The position numbers and the translations under genes were made by a program. A stretch of 64,000 nt of DNA from Neobacillus bataviensis (GTDB lineage: Bacteria; Bacillota; Bacilli; Bacillales_B; DSM-18226). The notes under the pieces are model-generated. The model was not told the origin of the DNA and did no database searches. It worked only from the letters and a program-made list of their open reading frames with translations. The stretch lies in the NCBI RefSeq assembly GCF_019969725.1, contig NZ_JAHXYW010000001.1, positions 434,001 through 498,000 on the forward strand, given 5' to 3'. Positions 53,266 to 62,814 of the stretch are shown one piece after another. The stretch's first letter is position 1. Every line of letters begins with the position of its first letter.

Positions 53266-54618
53266 TTATCGTACAAGGCAAGGTCGTTTGTTATCGAACT
53301 TCCAGCCCGGAATGTAGAATTGCATACCTACTGAATCATCACGGGAGTTAAGTCCCATGTTGTTGTATAGTTCATTAGCCTTCAGGATTTGATCCATATC
53401 CACTTCAACACCCAAGCCTGGTTTGTTAGGGATGGATAAATGACCATCCACGATTTGGAATGGGTCTTGCGTCAATCGCTCAATACCTTCCTGCCAAATC
53501 CAATGTGTATCAATGGCTGTGATTTCGCCAGGTGCTGCTGCAGCCACATGAGTAAACATAGCAAGCGAAATATCAAAATGGTTATTGGAGTGTGAGCCCC
53601 AAGTTAGACCCCATTCATTACACATTTGCGCAACACGAACAGAACCCTGCATGGTCCAGAAATGTGGATCGGCAAGTGGAATATCAACAGATTGCAAAGA
53701 AATCGTATGCCCCATTTGACGCCAGTCCGTGGCAATCATATTCGTTGCTGTTGGAAGTCCAGTTTGTCTTCTAAATTCTGCCATTACTTCGCGGCCAGAG
53801 TAACCATTTTCAGCACCGCATGGATCTTCTGCATAAGTTAGAATACCATGCATATCCTTACATAATTCCACTGCTTCTTTTAAGGACCAAGCGCCGTTAG
53901 GATCTAAAGTAATTCTAGCATCTGGGAATCTTTCTTTTAGAGCTTTAATCGCTTTGATTTCTTCCTTACCTTCTAACACGCCGCCTTTTAATTTAAAGTC
54001 TTTAAAGCCATAAAGTGCTTGAGAGGCTTCTGCAAGTTTTACGACAGCTTCCGGTGTTAGTGCTTCTTCATGGCGGATACGATACCATTCCACGTCAGAT
54101 TCAAGATTACTGTAGTAAGGTAAATCTGTTCTATTCCGGTCGCCAATGTAGAACAAGTAGCCTAGCGTTTTTACTTTATCACGCTGCTGACCTTCTCCCA
54201 ATAGGGCAGCCACAGGTACATGTAAATGCTTTCCTAATAAATCAAGGAGGGCAGCTTCAATTGCAGTTACAGCATGGATGGTAATCCGCAGGTCAAAAGT
54301 TTGTAATCCACGGCCGCCTGAGTCACGACTAGCAAACGTCTTTCTTACATTATTTAAGATATTATTGTAATTACCTATAGAAGATCCAATAACTATTGAT
54401 TTTGCGTCTTCCAGGGTTTTTCGAATTCCTTCCCCGCCAGGTACTTCCCCTACACCAACATTACCGTTGCTATCCTTCAAAATGACAATATTTCTAGTAA
54501 AATAAGCTCCATGTGCACCGCTAAGATTTAATAGCATGCTATCACGGCCGGCAACAGGATATACTTCCATTTCTGTAACAACTGGAGTAACATTAACAAC
54601 ATTTTGTACGGTATTCAT
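53266..54618 (-). CDS. gudD: Glucarate dehydratase
   Basis: A 450-residue enolase-superfamily enzyme that dehydrates D-glucarate (and L-idarate) to 5-keto-4-deoxyglucarate. The Lys in FKLKGGV (K-x-K), metal ligands in [15 protein letters not shown] and ATNMIATDW, and the His of [13 protein letters not shown] are all present; length matches GudD. It lies between garR and garK. The gene order supports a route that ends in glycerate. Confidence 0.94.
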   Translation of the reverse strand: MNTVQNVVNVTPVVTEMEVYPVAGRDSMLLNLSGAHGAYFTRNIVILKDSNGNVGVGEVPGGEGIRKTLEDAKSIVIGSSIGNYNNILNNVRKTFASRDSGGRGLQTFDLRITIHAVTAIEAALLDLLGKHLHVPVAALLGEGQQRDKVKTLGYLFYIGDRNRTDLPYYSNLESDVEWYRIRHEEALTPEAVVKLAEASQALYGFKDFKLKGGVLEGKEEIKAIKALKERFPDARITLDPNGAWSLKEAVELCKDMHGILTYAEDPCGAENGYSGREVMAEFRRQTGLPTATNMIATDWRQMGHTISLQSVDIPLADPHFWTMQGSVRVAQMCNEWGLTWGSHSNNHFDISLAMFTHVAAAAPGEITAIDTHWIWQEGIERLTQDPFQIVDGHLSIPNKPGLGVEVDMDQILKANELYNNMGLNSRDDSVGMQFYIPGWKFDNKRPCLVR

Positions 54619-54648
54619 CGTGATTTCTCCAATCTAAATGGTTTTATA

Positions 54649-55536
54649 TTATCGGCTTACTTCCACATTTGCTAATTTTTCATAATATTTTAATAGACTG
54701 CTATGATCATCGAATTCATGTCCATCTACTTTTAAGGCATACATCATTTCTAGTACAGCGGCTGTTAATGGAGCTGGAGCACCAAATTCATGGCTTGTTT
54801 CCAATGCATTGGTCAAATCTTTTATATGCAAATTAATGCGGAAGCCTGGATTAAAGTTTCTATCTAGCATCATTGGTGCTTTTGCATCTAGAACCGTACT
54901 TCCTGCTAAGCCGCCACGGATTGCCTGATAAACAGATTCTGGGTTTACTCCAGCTTTTTGAGCTAGCACAAAGGCTTCAGATACGGCTGCAATATTTAAC
55001 GCAACGATTACTTGGTTAGCAAGCTTTGTTACATTACCAGCACCGATTTCACCAACGTGTACAACGGATCCAGCCATAGCTGCTAATATTTCTTGAACTT
55101 GTTCAAATACTTCCTTCTTGCCGCCAACCATTACAGAAATCGTTCCATCAATTGCTTTAGGCTCACCGCCGCTTACTGGGGCATCCAGCATTTCTACTCC
55201 TTTTTCCACTAGTGCTCGATAAACTTCCTGTGATGCTGCAGGTGCAATAGAACTCATATCCACATAAATTAAACCTTCGTGTGCTCCATAAATAAGACCA
55301 TTTTCACCTAAAGCAACTTCCTTTACGTTTGGAGAATTGGGAAGCATTGTGATCACGATATCAGCTTTTTCAGCGATCGCCTTTGGAGTTGATTCTACTT
55401 CTGCTCCTAATTGTTCAAGTTCTTTTACTGCATCCTTGTTATAATCACTAACAATTAACTGATAACCAGCCTTGATTAAATTTTTGCTCATTGGTTTACC
55501 CATAATTCCTAGTCCAATAAATCCAATTTTCTTCAT
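54649..55536 (-). CDS. garR: Tartronate semialdehyde reductase (2-hydroxy-3-oxopropionate reductase)
   Basis: A 295-residue beta-hydroxyacid dehydrogenase. NADH motif GFIGLGIMGKPMSKNL at the N-terminus, substrate motif LDAPVSGGEPKA, and catalytic Lys in GNVTKLANQV. It reduces tartronate semialdehyde to D-glycerate with NAD(P)H. Its presence with garK implies an aldolase route for the keto-deoxy-hexarate, not the dehydratase route used by B. subtilis. AGGAGTG precedes the ATG. Confidence 0.93.
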   Translation of the reverse strand: MKKIGFIGLGIMGKPMSKNLIKAGYQLIVSDYNKDAVKELEQLGAEVESTPKAIAEKADIVITMLPNSPNVKEVALGENGLIYGAHEGLIYVDMSSIAPAASQEVYRALVEKGVEMLDAPVSGGEPKAIDGTISVMVGGKKEVFEQVQEILAAMAGSVVHVGEIGAGNVTKLANQVIVALNIAAVSEAFVLAQKAGVNPESVYQAIRGGLAGSTVLDAKAPMMLDRNFNPGFRINLHIKDLTNALETSHEFGAPAPLTAAVLEMMYALKVDGHEFDDHSSLLKYYEKLANVEVSR

Positions 55537-55594
55537 TATTTATTCACTCCTACAAATTTTTTTATTTAAAGAGCGGTACAAGTAAGTACCATTC

Positions 55595-55690
55595 TTATTT
55601 AGAAATTTTGAAACCATAGCGGACAGCAAACTCCCAATATAATGGGCCATATTGCTGTATTTGCTGCCCGGTTGACTCAAAAGATCGTAA
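55595..55690 (-). other. Structured segment with in-frame extension after GntP stop
   Basis: Between gntP and garR. On the minus strand GGGCAGCAAA pairs with TTTGCTGTCC and CAATAT with ATATTG, one long hairpin. The GntP frame continues past its TAA for 31 codons to the next stop, and the translated text includes Y-G-P-L-Y-W-E-F-A-V-R-Y-G-F, which looks protein-like. No start codon is in frame. It may be a gene remnant, an mRNA processing hairpin, or chance. Confidence 0.4.
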
Positions 55691-57016
55691 TTATCCGACG
55701 AACATATTAAGAATTAATACCCCGATTAACCCCAAGATAGCAAGTGTGGTTGTATAGGTTGTTCTTATTTTTATTGCTTCACCGACCGATAAATTAAGGT
55801 ATTCCTTAAACATCCAGAATCCTGGGTCGGTTACGTGAGAGAATGCAAGACTTCCGCATGTAACCGCAAGAGTCATTAATTCCATGCTTATTCCTGACGC
55901 TTGAGCGATAGGTAGTACCATCCCAGCAGCAGTCATAACAGCTACCGTTGCTGAACCAAGAGCAATCCGTAAGAGAGCAGCGATGATCCAAGCTAGAATG
56001 ATTGGAGACATATTCCAGCCAGCTGTTATATCTTTGATATAATCTGCAATTCCACCATCAACAAGAACTTGCTTAAATGCGCCGCCCGCACCAATAACCA
56101 AGATGATCATTGCCATTGGCTTAACAGCATTAGAACAAGACTGCATAACATCTTTTAATGGACGGCCAATTTTTGGTCCTAAAAGCCACATAGAAATCAA
56201 CAGGGCAATTAATAATGCCATTTCTGATGAACCGATGAAATCCATTACGTGCCTAAAACCGTTGCCTTCTGGTAAAAATAAAGTTGAAATAGCATCAATC
56301 GCCATAAGTACCACTGGAATTAGAGCAACGAAAATACTTGATACAAAGGATGGCATTTCTTCTTCTTTAAACGTTTTGTTCGTAATAAGGCCTTCCGGAA
56401 TCACTGGATTAATCTTTTTAATAAATGAAAGTCTAGGCCAAGTAATTGCGATAAAAGAAGCTACAGGTATAGCAATAATTAAACCATATAAAAGAGTTAA
56501 ACCCATGTCTGCATGGAAGACGCCAACAACGGCTGCTGGCCCCGGGTGTGGCGGGAGAAAACTATGACACGTTGATAACCCGATCGACATTGGTAAAGCA
56601 ACCCATAAGAGATTTAACTTTGTTTGACGAACAATGACAAACACAAGTGGAATTAATAACACAAAAGCTACTTCATAAAACATGGTTACGCCAAGTACGA
56701 AGGCAGCGATTAATATTGCAAATTGAACTCGTTTAATGCCCATTTTGTCTACTAAAGTTGTAGCAATCCGCTGTGCAGCTCCCGCATCAGCCATCACTGT
56801 TCCAAGCATCGCCCCAAGTCCAACAATAAGAGCCGTGCCGCCCAACTGACCTCCGAGACCATCACCAATGGTTTCCCAAATCTTATCCAATGGCATTCCT
56901 ACAAGGAAACCGACAAATAAAGACGTTAAGAGAAGAGCAACGAACCCGTTCATTTTTAGCGGAATCATTAAAACTAGTAAAAGGACAACTGCTAAGGCAA
57001 CATACAATAGTGGCAT
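55691..57016 (-). CDS. GntP-family gluconate/hexarate permease
   Basis: A 441-residue, 12-14 helix GntP-type H+ symporter. Signatures include GLGAMLGTVMADAGAAQRIA, LPPHPGPAAVVGVFHAD, GAGGAFKQVLVDGG and CGSLAFSHVTDPGFW. The first gene after the DHDPS-family lyase, so it most likely imports glucarate/galactarate or a related sugar acid. Members of this family also carry gluconate and other aldonates. Confidence 0.92.
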   Translation of the reverse strand: MPLLYVALAVVLLLVLMIPLKMNGFVALLLTSLFVGFLVGMPLDKIWETIGDGLGGQLGGTALIVGLGAMLGTVMADAGAAQRIATTLVDKMGIKRVQFAILIAAFVLGVTMFYEVAFVLLIPLVFVIVRQTKLNLLWVALPMSIGLSTCHSFLPPHPGPAAVVGVFHADMGLTLLYGLIIAIPVASFIAITWPRLSFIKKINPVIPEGLITNKTFKEEEMPSFVSSIFVALIPVVLMAIDAISTLFLPEGNGFRHVMDFIGSSEMALLIALLISMWLLGPKIGRPLKDVMQSCSNAVKPMAMIILVIGAGGAFKQVLVDGGIADYIKDITAGWNMSPIILAWIIAALLRIALGSATVAVMTAAGMVLPIAQASGISMELMTLAVTCGSLAFSHVTDPGFWMFKEYLNLSVGEAIKIRTTYTTTLAILGLIGVLILNMFVG

Positions 57017-57042
57017 GTTTTTTCTTCCTTCCCTTAGGAAAA

Positions 57043-57939
57043 TTAATAGATTTCGTAAAGCTCTAAGTCTTTTAATACATTAGCTAATAATTGCTTATTT
57101 TCAGGGCTCATCTCTGCTGCAGGACCAAAGGCGTAACCTACATCGATTCCTACCATTCTTAAACCTTCCTTTAACACAACAGGGAATGTTGCTTTATCGA
57201 CAGCTAATCGTAAGGGAGCAAGTTTAAACTGTAATTCTAGTGATTTTTGATAGTCACCGGCCACAAATGTGTTGTAAATATCAGCTACTAATCTCGGAGC
57301 AATATTTCCTGTACTTGCAATCGCACCAGTCGCGCCGTGACATAAACCCGCATAAATGAGTGTGTCGCGTCCTAGTAAAACCGAAAATGATTCGCGAGGA
57401 GTGACCCGTAAGTATTCAGCTGTCTTCGTCATATCTCCACTTGAGTCTTTAATACCGATAATGTTGTCTACCTTACTAAGTTCTTCGCAAGTCTTCACAT
57501 CAATTTTCACTTGGGTGCGGGCTTCGTTCCCATAAAGAATAATTGGTAAGTCGGTTGACCTGGCAATCGCTTTAAAGTGCTCAACTAACTCCGTTTGAGT
57601 AGGTGACATAAAATATGGAGTTAGGACCGATAATGCGGATACGCCGCCAATTTCCTTCACCATTTGAGCTGTTTGAATACAATCTCTCGTAGTGATTTCA
57701 CTAGCCCCACAATAAACTGGAACTCTTCCAGCGGTGTGATCCACTGTTACTTCCACGACGCGGCGTTTTTGCTCAGGTGTTAAACCGTAAATTTCGCCGC
57801 TGCTCCCTAAAATAAATAGTCCATGGACCCCACCTGCAATGGTGTAATCAATTACTTTTCTTAGCGCCTCTTCCATCAATTTTCCGTTTTTGTCCAAAGG
57901 TGTTACTAATGCTGGAATGACTCCTTCTGGCCTAAACAT
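57043..57939 (-). CDS. DHDPS/NAL-family lyase, probable keto-deoxy-hexarate aldolase
   Basis: A 298-residue class I TIM barrel of the dihydrodipicolinate synthase/N-acetylneuraminate lyase family. The Schiff-base Lys is in IGIKDSSGD. The GSSGE motif is present (LGSSGEIYGL). The usual Tyr-Asn of strand 5 (LYNxPxRT) reads ILYGNEARTQ. It is first in the operon with gntP, garR, gudD and garK, and no GarL is present, so I infer that it splits 5-keto-4-deoxyglucarate into pyruvate and tartronate semialdehyde. A 5-keto-4-deoxyglucarate dehydratase (YcbC-like) is the alternative, but then garR and garK would be idle. Confidence 0.88.
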   Translation of the reverse strand: MFRPEGVIPALVTPLDKNGKLMEEALRKVIDYTIAGGVHGLFILGSSGEIYGLTPEQKRRVVEVTVDHTAGRVPVYCGASEITTRDCIQTAQMVKEIGGVSALSVLTPYFMSPTQTELVEHFKAIARSTDLPIILYGNEARTQVKIDVKTCEELSKVDNIIGIKDSSGDMTKTAEYLRVTPRESFSVLLGRDTLIYAGLCHGATGAIASTGNIAPRLVADIYNTFVAGDYQKSLELQFKLAPLRLAVDKATFPVVLKEGLRMVGIDVGYAFGPAAEMSPENKQLLANVLKDLELYEIY

Positions 57940-58471
57940 GATTGACTCCTCCTAACTCTCAACTATTCTTGCAGTTCAGATAACAGATTTGAAAAATGAT
58001 TTAATTGCGAACAACTTCACATACGTTGTTTTTATAAAAAGGATTATTATGTCGATTAATGCTATTTAAAACTTTGTAATCTAATAATAACCTTTACAGT
58101 CCAAACAATTATGCGAAATTTGTTCCAACTTCAAGACACGATTCCAAGTTTATTGGTTTGTGAAACTCTTCACGTATCTATCGTAAACGGTTTTGAAGAA
58201 AATAACTTCGTTCAACTGAATGAAATTTGTTTACATTTTATTAGGCATTTGAACAAAGGTTTTGTTGGGATCATCACTGAATATTAGAAATAAAAGTTAG
58301 TCAAGCGTATATTTAGTGACGATGAATCCAACTTTTTTAAAAATTTTTAGCATTTCGAGTAACCGTTTACATTTTTATTGTATAATTGTCTTACAAATAA
58401 ATCATCATTCAAATTCATAATAAATTGAATATTTTTTTGGGCAATTGAACAATTTTGTGGAGGTTCTCAAA
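57940..58471. promoter_or_regulatory. Intergenic control region between the hexarate operon and cdaR
   Basis: 532 bases without a gene. AGTAACCGTTTACA (58358-58371) matches the cre consensus with one mismatch; TATAAT (58381-58386) lies just after it and may be the cdaR -10. AACAAC-N9-GTTGTT (58010-58030) is a short inverted repeat near the operon start. The left half contains the operon leader, AGGAGG and ATG. No riboswitch was recognised. Confidence 0.55.
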
Positions 58472-59506
58472 ATGAAAATGAACAAAGTGCTGGCTCAAGA
58501 GATTGCCGATAAAGTAATGAAAGTTATCCCTTATAACGTAAATATTATGGATGAAATTGGATTGATTATCGGAAGCGGTGATGAAGAAAGGATCAACACT
58601 TATCACCAAGGTGCCATTTCAGCAATTGAACGAGGCACCATTGTTGCAATCTATGATACAGATGGCGGAACAAAGCCAGGAGTAAATATTCCCATCCGCT
58701 ATAAAAATAAAATAATGGGCGTAATTGGTATCAGCGGTGACCCTAATATTGTTGAACCCTTTGCAGAATTGGTCCGCGTTACATCTGAGTTATTAATCAA
58801 TCAAGAATTTTTATTTAAAGAGCGCAGAGTAAAAGAACAAATGAAAGAGGAATTTTTATATCAATGGATATTTAGGAAAGATGAATATGATACTGCCTTT
58901 ATGAATAGCGGCGAAGCCATCGGGATTAACCTTTCATTAGTAAGAAAAGCAGTTATTGTCAAGGGAAGCATACAAAACGTCCCTTACTTACTTGACCAGG
59001 AATTTACCTTTAAACTAACCCCAGATACCCTATTATTTATCGTACCTAGTGAGAGTGATATAGTAAAAAGATTAGAGACATCTATTTCCCCTGACAATAC
59101 GAGAGTCGGAATTGGGAGCAATGAGACACATACGGCAAAGTCCGTTGAGGAAGCTAACCGTGCGATTGAAATAGCAGAGAAAATGGAACTTCCACAAACC
59201 CTTTGCTATTATCGAGAGTTGAAATTTTATGATTATTTAACAAAAAAAGATATTTCCCTAGCTGAAATGAGTTATTTATTTAAGGAGCTGGATGAAAATC
59301 CAAAAGGCCAAGAGCTGATAGAAACACTCATCTGCTTTATTAAATATAATGGCGATATGAATGCCATTTCCAAGGAATTACATATTCATCGGAACAGTCT
59401 GGCCTATCGCTTACAAAGAATTGAAATCCTCACAAACAAAAACCCAAAAAAGTTCACTGAATTATTTCAACTGTTTGCTGGATATGTCCAATATAAAATG
59501 AGTTAA
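58472..59506 (+). CDS. cdaR: Sugar diacid regulator
   Basis: A 344-residue activator of the CdaR family. The N-terminal diacid-binding domain (LAQEIADKVMKVIPYNVNIMD, GVNIPIRYKNKIMGVIGISGD) and C-terminal PucR-type HTH (HIHRNSLAYRLQRIE) are clear. CdaR senses glucarate, galactarate and glycerate and activates gud and gar genes. It is divergent from the hexarate operon. ATG at 58472 with TGGAGG 8 bases upstream; an earlier in-frame start at 58445 lacks one. Confidence 0.93.
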   Translation: MKMNKVLAQEIADKVMKVIPYNVNIMDEIGLIIGSGDEERINTYHQGAISAIERGTIVAIYDTDGGTKPGVNIPIRYKNKIMGVIGISGDPNIVEPFAELVRVTSELLINQEFLFKERRVKEQMKEEFLYQWIFRKDEYDTAFMNSGEAIGINLSLVRKAVIVKGSIQNVPYLLDQEFTFKLTPDTLLFIVPSESDIVKRLETSISPDNTRVGIGSNETHTAKSVEEANRAIEIAEKMELPQTLCYYRELKFYDYLTKKDISLAEMSYLFKELDENPKGQELIETLICFIKYNGDMNAISKELHIHRNSLAYRLQRIEILTNKNPKKFTELFQLFAGYVQYKMS

Positions 59507-59507
59507 A

Positions 59508-59550
59508 AATAGGCCTTCACACCTAAAATGTGTGAAGGCCTATTTTTTAT
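59508..59550. terminator. Bidirectional terminator cdaR / permease
   Basis: Perfect 15-bp stem AATAGGCCTTCACAC / GTGTGAAGGCCTATT, loop CTAAAAT, then a T run; it overlaps the permease 3' end. Confidence 0.9.
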
Positions 59551-60878
59551 CCAATAATTGAAATAATGGTAATTCCGATTACAGCAATGATAGTTAAATG
59601 AAGACCATTTGCTCGAAGGCCTGTTTGCACCCCTGAAATGCCAGCAAATCGGCTGACCATTAGATTTAGACCCGAAAATGGGCTAAGCGCTGTGGAAATA
59701 GACCATGTAAGCAATAAAAGAAGAGCCAAGCCAATATTACTCATACCCAATTCTGCCGCATTTAATTGCATAGCGAGGGCACCTACGGCAGCAATCTGGT
59801 GAATGCCGATATAGGTGATGGATAAAACAATCACCATGATGGCTAGGGCGAATAAGAAAAATGATTGCTGTGCTAAAGCACTCAGGAAGGAACTAATGCC
59901 ATTTGCGGCAGTTGTGCCTTTCATTGCAAAGGCTAACATACCTGCACTCATAAATAGCATAATTTCATTGTTCATCATTGGTACTGTCCTGTCGCGGAAA
60001 TCCACTAATGGCGAGATTAATCGCTTTCGATCTGCAGAAAACACACCAAACAATAGCGGGACAATGATAGAAATAAGGAAAACAATGACAATCATGGACC
60101 AATGCGTGAAATTCTCGATTACTAAACAGGAATTCATAATGACTACGACAAATAATACTAGTTTTATAAGCTGATTGCGATGATTCCTTTCTAGTGGTTC
60201 CACTATTGCTGCTTCATCCTTTAAAGGATGCCTTTTCTCCCAAATAGCGAACAAAATATTCCCAACTAATAAAGACAACAAAGATAAGCCAATTCCATAA
60301 ACAATATACTCTTTGAATGAAACATTTAAGTAATGAAGGACAAGTGAAACCGATGCAAAATATGGCGACCATAAAACGGCAGTGGAAAAGCCAACAAGAT
60401 AACTTTTCGCGGACATGGCCGAAGGAAGTTTTAACTCCTCTAGGAATTCATTAATAATTCGAACGGAACCCAGATTTAATATGGGCCCCAATAAAAAAAG
60501 TGTCCCTGTTATCCCAGCATATAATTTTATGGGCTGATGCAATAAATTGTGCAATAAAACAGACACCGATTCAAAGTAGCCGCCAAGCCTCAGTGGAATG
60601 GAAAGAAGCGGTGCTAATGTAATCAAACTAAGCAAAGGGAGAATTAAAAAGATCCCCTCACTAATTCCGTTCACACCCGTACCTTTATTCCATTCAATGA
60701 TGATTCCACCTGCCATCATGATTAGGCCCAAAACACGCGGAAAGCGGTCTGCTTTAAATGCACTCCCCAAAAAGGCAAATAAAGATAAGGCCACAACTAC
60801 ATATTGAAGCCATTGAACTTCAATAAAATATTGTACCAAAAATAATGCACACATCCCCAATATGAGATAACTTCGCAT
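59547..60878 (-). CDS. Putative permease of unknown substrate, ion-transporter-like
   Basis: A 443-residue hydrophobic protein with 10-12 helices. Two halves are separated by a charged loop (residues 212-235). Segments such as LLGPILNLGSVRIINEFL, GIHQIAAVGALAMQLNAAELG and STALSPFSGLNLMVSRFAG look like re-entrant loops of anion transporters (CitT/ArsB-like fold), but I do not recognise an exact family. It lies between cdaR and garD, so a sugar diacid is a plausible substrate. AGGAGG 9 bases before the ATG. Confidence 0.75.
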   Translation of the reverse strand: MRSYLILGMCALFLVQYFIEVQWLQYVVVALSLFAFLGSAFKADRFPRVLGLIMMAGGIIIEWNKGTGVNGISEGIFLILPLLSLITLAPLLSIPLRLGGYFESVSVLLHNLLHQPIKLYAGITGTLFLLGPILNLGSVRIINEFLEELKLPSAMSAKSYLVGFSTAVLWSPYFASVSLVLHYLNVSFKEYIVYGIGLSLLSLLVGNILFAIWEKRHPLKDEAAIVEPLERNHRNQLIKLVLFVVVIMNSCLVIENFTHWSMIVIVFLISIIVPLLFGVFSADRKRLISPLVDFRDRTVPMMNNEIMLFMSAGMLAFAMKGTTAANGISSFLSALAQQSFFLFALAIMVIVLSITYIGIHQIAAVGALAMQLNAAELGMSNIGLALLLLLTWSISTALSPFSGLNLMVSRFAGISGVQTGLRANGLHLTIIAVIGITIISIIG

Positions 60879-60959
60879 ACACTAATCCTCCTTGATGTTT
60901 GAATAGAATATTGTTTTTATTAAAAAAATAAATTTATATCCATAAGGAGGTCCTTACGT

Positions 60960-61106
60960 TTGGAAAAGCAGTCTGGAAAAGATAATTCATTAGAAACCAA
61001 TAGCAACCTTTCTTTACTCGAACAAGTCAAAAGAAAAAATTTGATGGATTGGGGAGAAATTGAGCTTGCCGAAAGTGTCCTGAACAATAATACACGGGAA
61101 GAATAA
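60960..61106 (+). CDS. Small protein of 48 residues, divergent from the permease
   Basis: TTG at 60960 preceded by AAGGAGG (60944-60950) with 9-base spacing, stop at 61104-61106. Product MEKQSGKDNSLE..., hydrophilic and helical, with a C-terminal KNLMDWGEIELAESVL stretch. It is followed directly by a strong hairpin, and an AT-rich stretch precedes it, so a full transcription unit is present. Family unknown; a small regulatory or spore-related protein is possible. Confidence 0.6.
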   Translation: MEKQSGKDNSLETNSNLSLLEQVKRKNLMDWGEIELAESVLNNNTREE

Positions 61107-61107
61107 A

Positions 61108-61157
61108 CTGCTCCCAATTGTTAGACTTAACCTAACAATTGGAGAAGCAGTTTCTTT
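61108..61157. terminator. Bidirectional terminator small gene / garD
   Basis: CTGCT-CCAATTGTTAG / CTAACAATTGG-AAGCAG stem with a small internal loop, followed by TTTCTTT. Confidence 0.8.
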
Positions 61158-61170
61158 ATGGCTAAAAAAA

Positions 61171-62688
61171 TTAGGTTATTGGTGCTGGATTAAAAAGAGT
61201 AAAATCGTTATGAAGTTGATACTTTTCTGCTAAACATTGTTTTCGTCCACTTGCCACATCGATAATTTCGTTGAAAAGTAATGTTCCAATTTCTTCAATT
61301 GATGCTTCTCCTGTGGCAATCGGTCCCGCATTAATATCAATCAAATCTTCCCACATATCTTTCATATCATTTCTAGAACATACTTTAATAACAGGTGCCG
61401 CTGCCAAGCCATAAGGAGTTCCTCGTCCTGTCATAAATACCTGGAGGGCCATTCCACTTGATAACTGACAAGAACCACACACAAAATCACTTGCTGGTGT
61501 TGCAGCAAAAATCATTCCCTTTTTGGTGGGTCTTTCTCCAGGGGAAAGAACTTCAACAATTGGCGAAGATCCTGACTTCGCTATGGATCCCATCGCTTTT
61601 TCTACAATATTGGATAGCCCGCCTTTCTTATTTCCAGGTGTCGGATTGGCAGATCTGTCAACTTTGCTATTTTCAAGATATTCATCATACCATTTCATTT
61701 CTGATACTAATTTTTGTCCTACTTCCTCGTTCACACAGCGTTCTCCAATAATATGTACCCCATCGCGCACCTCGGTTACTTCAGAAAACATTACCGTTGC
61801 ACCGGCCTGGACTAACATATCCGCCGCATAGCCTGCAGCCGGATTCGCGGTTACACCAGAAAAAGCGTCGCTGCCCCCGCATTGCAATCCGATACATAAT
61901 TCTGAGAGAGGAAGTTCGACACGCTTTCGTTGATTCAATTTTTTGAGTTTTTTATCCGCCATGTTCATCATTTCAGCTATGATTGCATCATGACCCTTAA
62001 CATTTTGTAGAATGACCACATTATCTGGAGAAATATAGGCTTCATCCAATAACATGTCCAGGGTAAGTTTTTCACACCCCAAAGAAATGACCATGGTTTC
62101 TCCCCCGAAATTCGGATGTTTCACCATGTTTTGAAGCATACGAATCGGAATAACTGCTTCCGGGGCATTTATCGCTACACCGCATCCGTAAGCATGATTA
62201 ATAGAGACAACATCATCAACATTTGGATAAAGAGGAAGAAGCTCCTCTTTGATCTTCTTGACTGCATTATTCAAAATACCTGTTACACACTGAACCGTTG
62301 TGACGATTCCTAAAATATTCCTGGTTCCAGCGTATCCATCATTGGAATTTGGATAGCCCATGAATGTCTTTACTACCGATTGAGGCAAATTTGTTACCAA
62401 ATTGGTTGCAAACTTCATTTCATCTAATGAAGGTGGGATCGGGAGTTCAAGCATATGCTCATTAATCCAATCACCTTTTTTTATTGGCTGCAATGCATAA
62501 CCTAAAATAACACCATAGCGAATGATGGCTCCACCTTCCGCTATATCTTGCAAAGCAATTTTATGTCCTTGGGGAATATGATGATTAGCTGTGATATCTT
62601 CCATCACAATAGTGCCTGATGGAATCGCGTTAACTGTAATGGCAACATTATCATTTTCATTGATTTTTATATAATGATTTAATCCCAC
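61171..62688 (-). CDS. garD: Galactarate dehydratase
   Basis: A 505-residue protein of the UxaA/GarD family. N-terminal SAF domain ([14 protein letters not shown]), then the catalytic domain with [38 protein letters not shown] and [10 protein letters not shown]. Length and the layout match GarD more than altronate dehydratase UxaA, though UxaA cannot be excluded. It dehydrates galactarate to 5-keto-4-deoxyglucarate, joining the GudD route. GTG start with GAGGAGG 7 bases upstream. Divergent LysR regulator upstream. Confidence 0.9.
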   Translation of the reverse strand: MGLNHYIKINENDNVAITVNAIPSGTIVMEDITANHHIPQGHKIALQDIAEGGAIIRYGVILGYALQPIKKGDWINEHMLELPIPPSLDEMKFATNLVTNLPQSVVKTFMGYPNSNDGYAGTRNILGIVTTVQCVTGILNNAVKKIKEELLPLYPNVDDVVSINHAYGCGVAINAPEAVIPIRMLQNMVKHPNFGGETMVISLGCEKLTLDMLLDEAYISPDNVVILQNVKGHDAIIAEMMNMADKKLKKLNQRKRVELPLSELCIGLQCGGSDAFSGVTANPAAGYAADMLVQAGATVMFSEVTEVRDGVHIIGERCVNEEVGQKLVSEMKWYDEYLENSKVDRSANPTPGNKKGGLSNIVEKAMGSIAKSGSSPIVEVLSPGERPTKKGMIFAATPASDFVCGSCQLSSGMALQVFMTGRGTPYGLAAAPVIKVCSRNDMKDMWEDLIDINAGPIATGEASIEEIGTLLFNEIIDVASGRKQCLAEKYQLHNDFTLFNPAPIT

Positions 62689-62814
62689 AGTCTTGCCTCC
62701 TCACTCTTGTTCTTTCCTCAAAAAAATTGTAATCTGAGAACAAAACAAAGTAAAAGTTATATATTTTAGATTTCTCTTAATAAAATTAAGAGTTAAGTGA
62801 GGACATTCTCGAAT

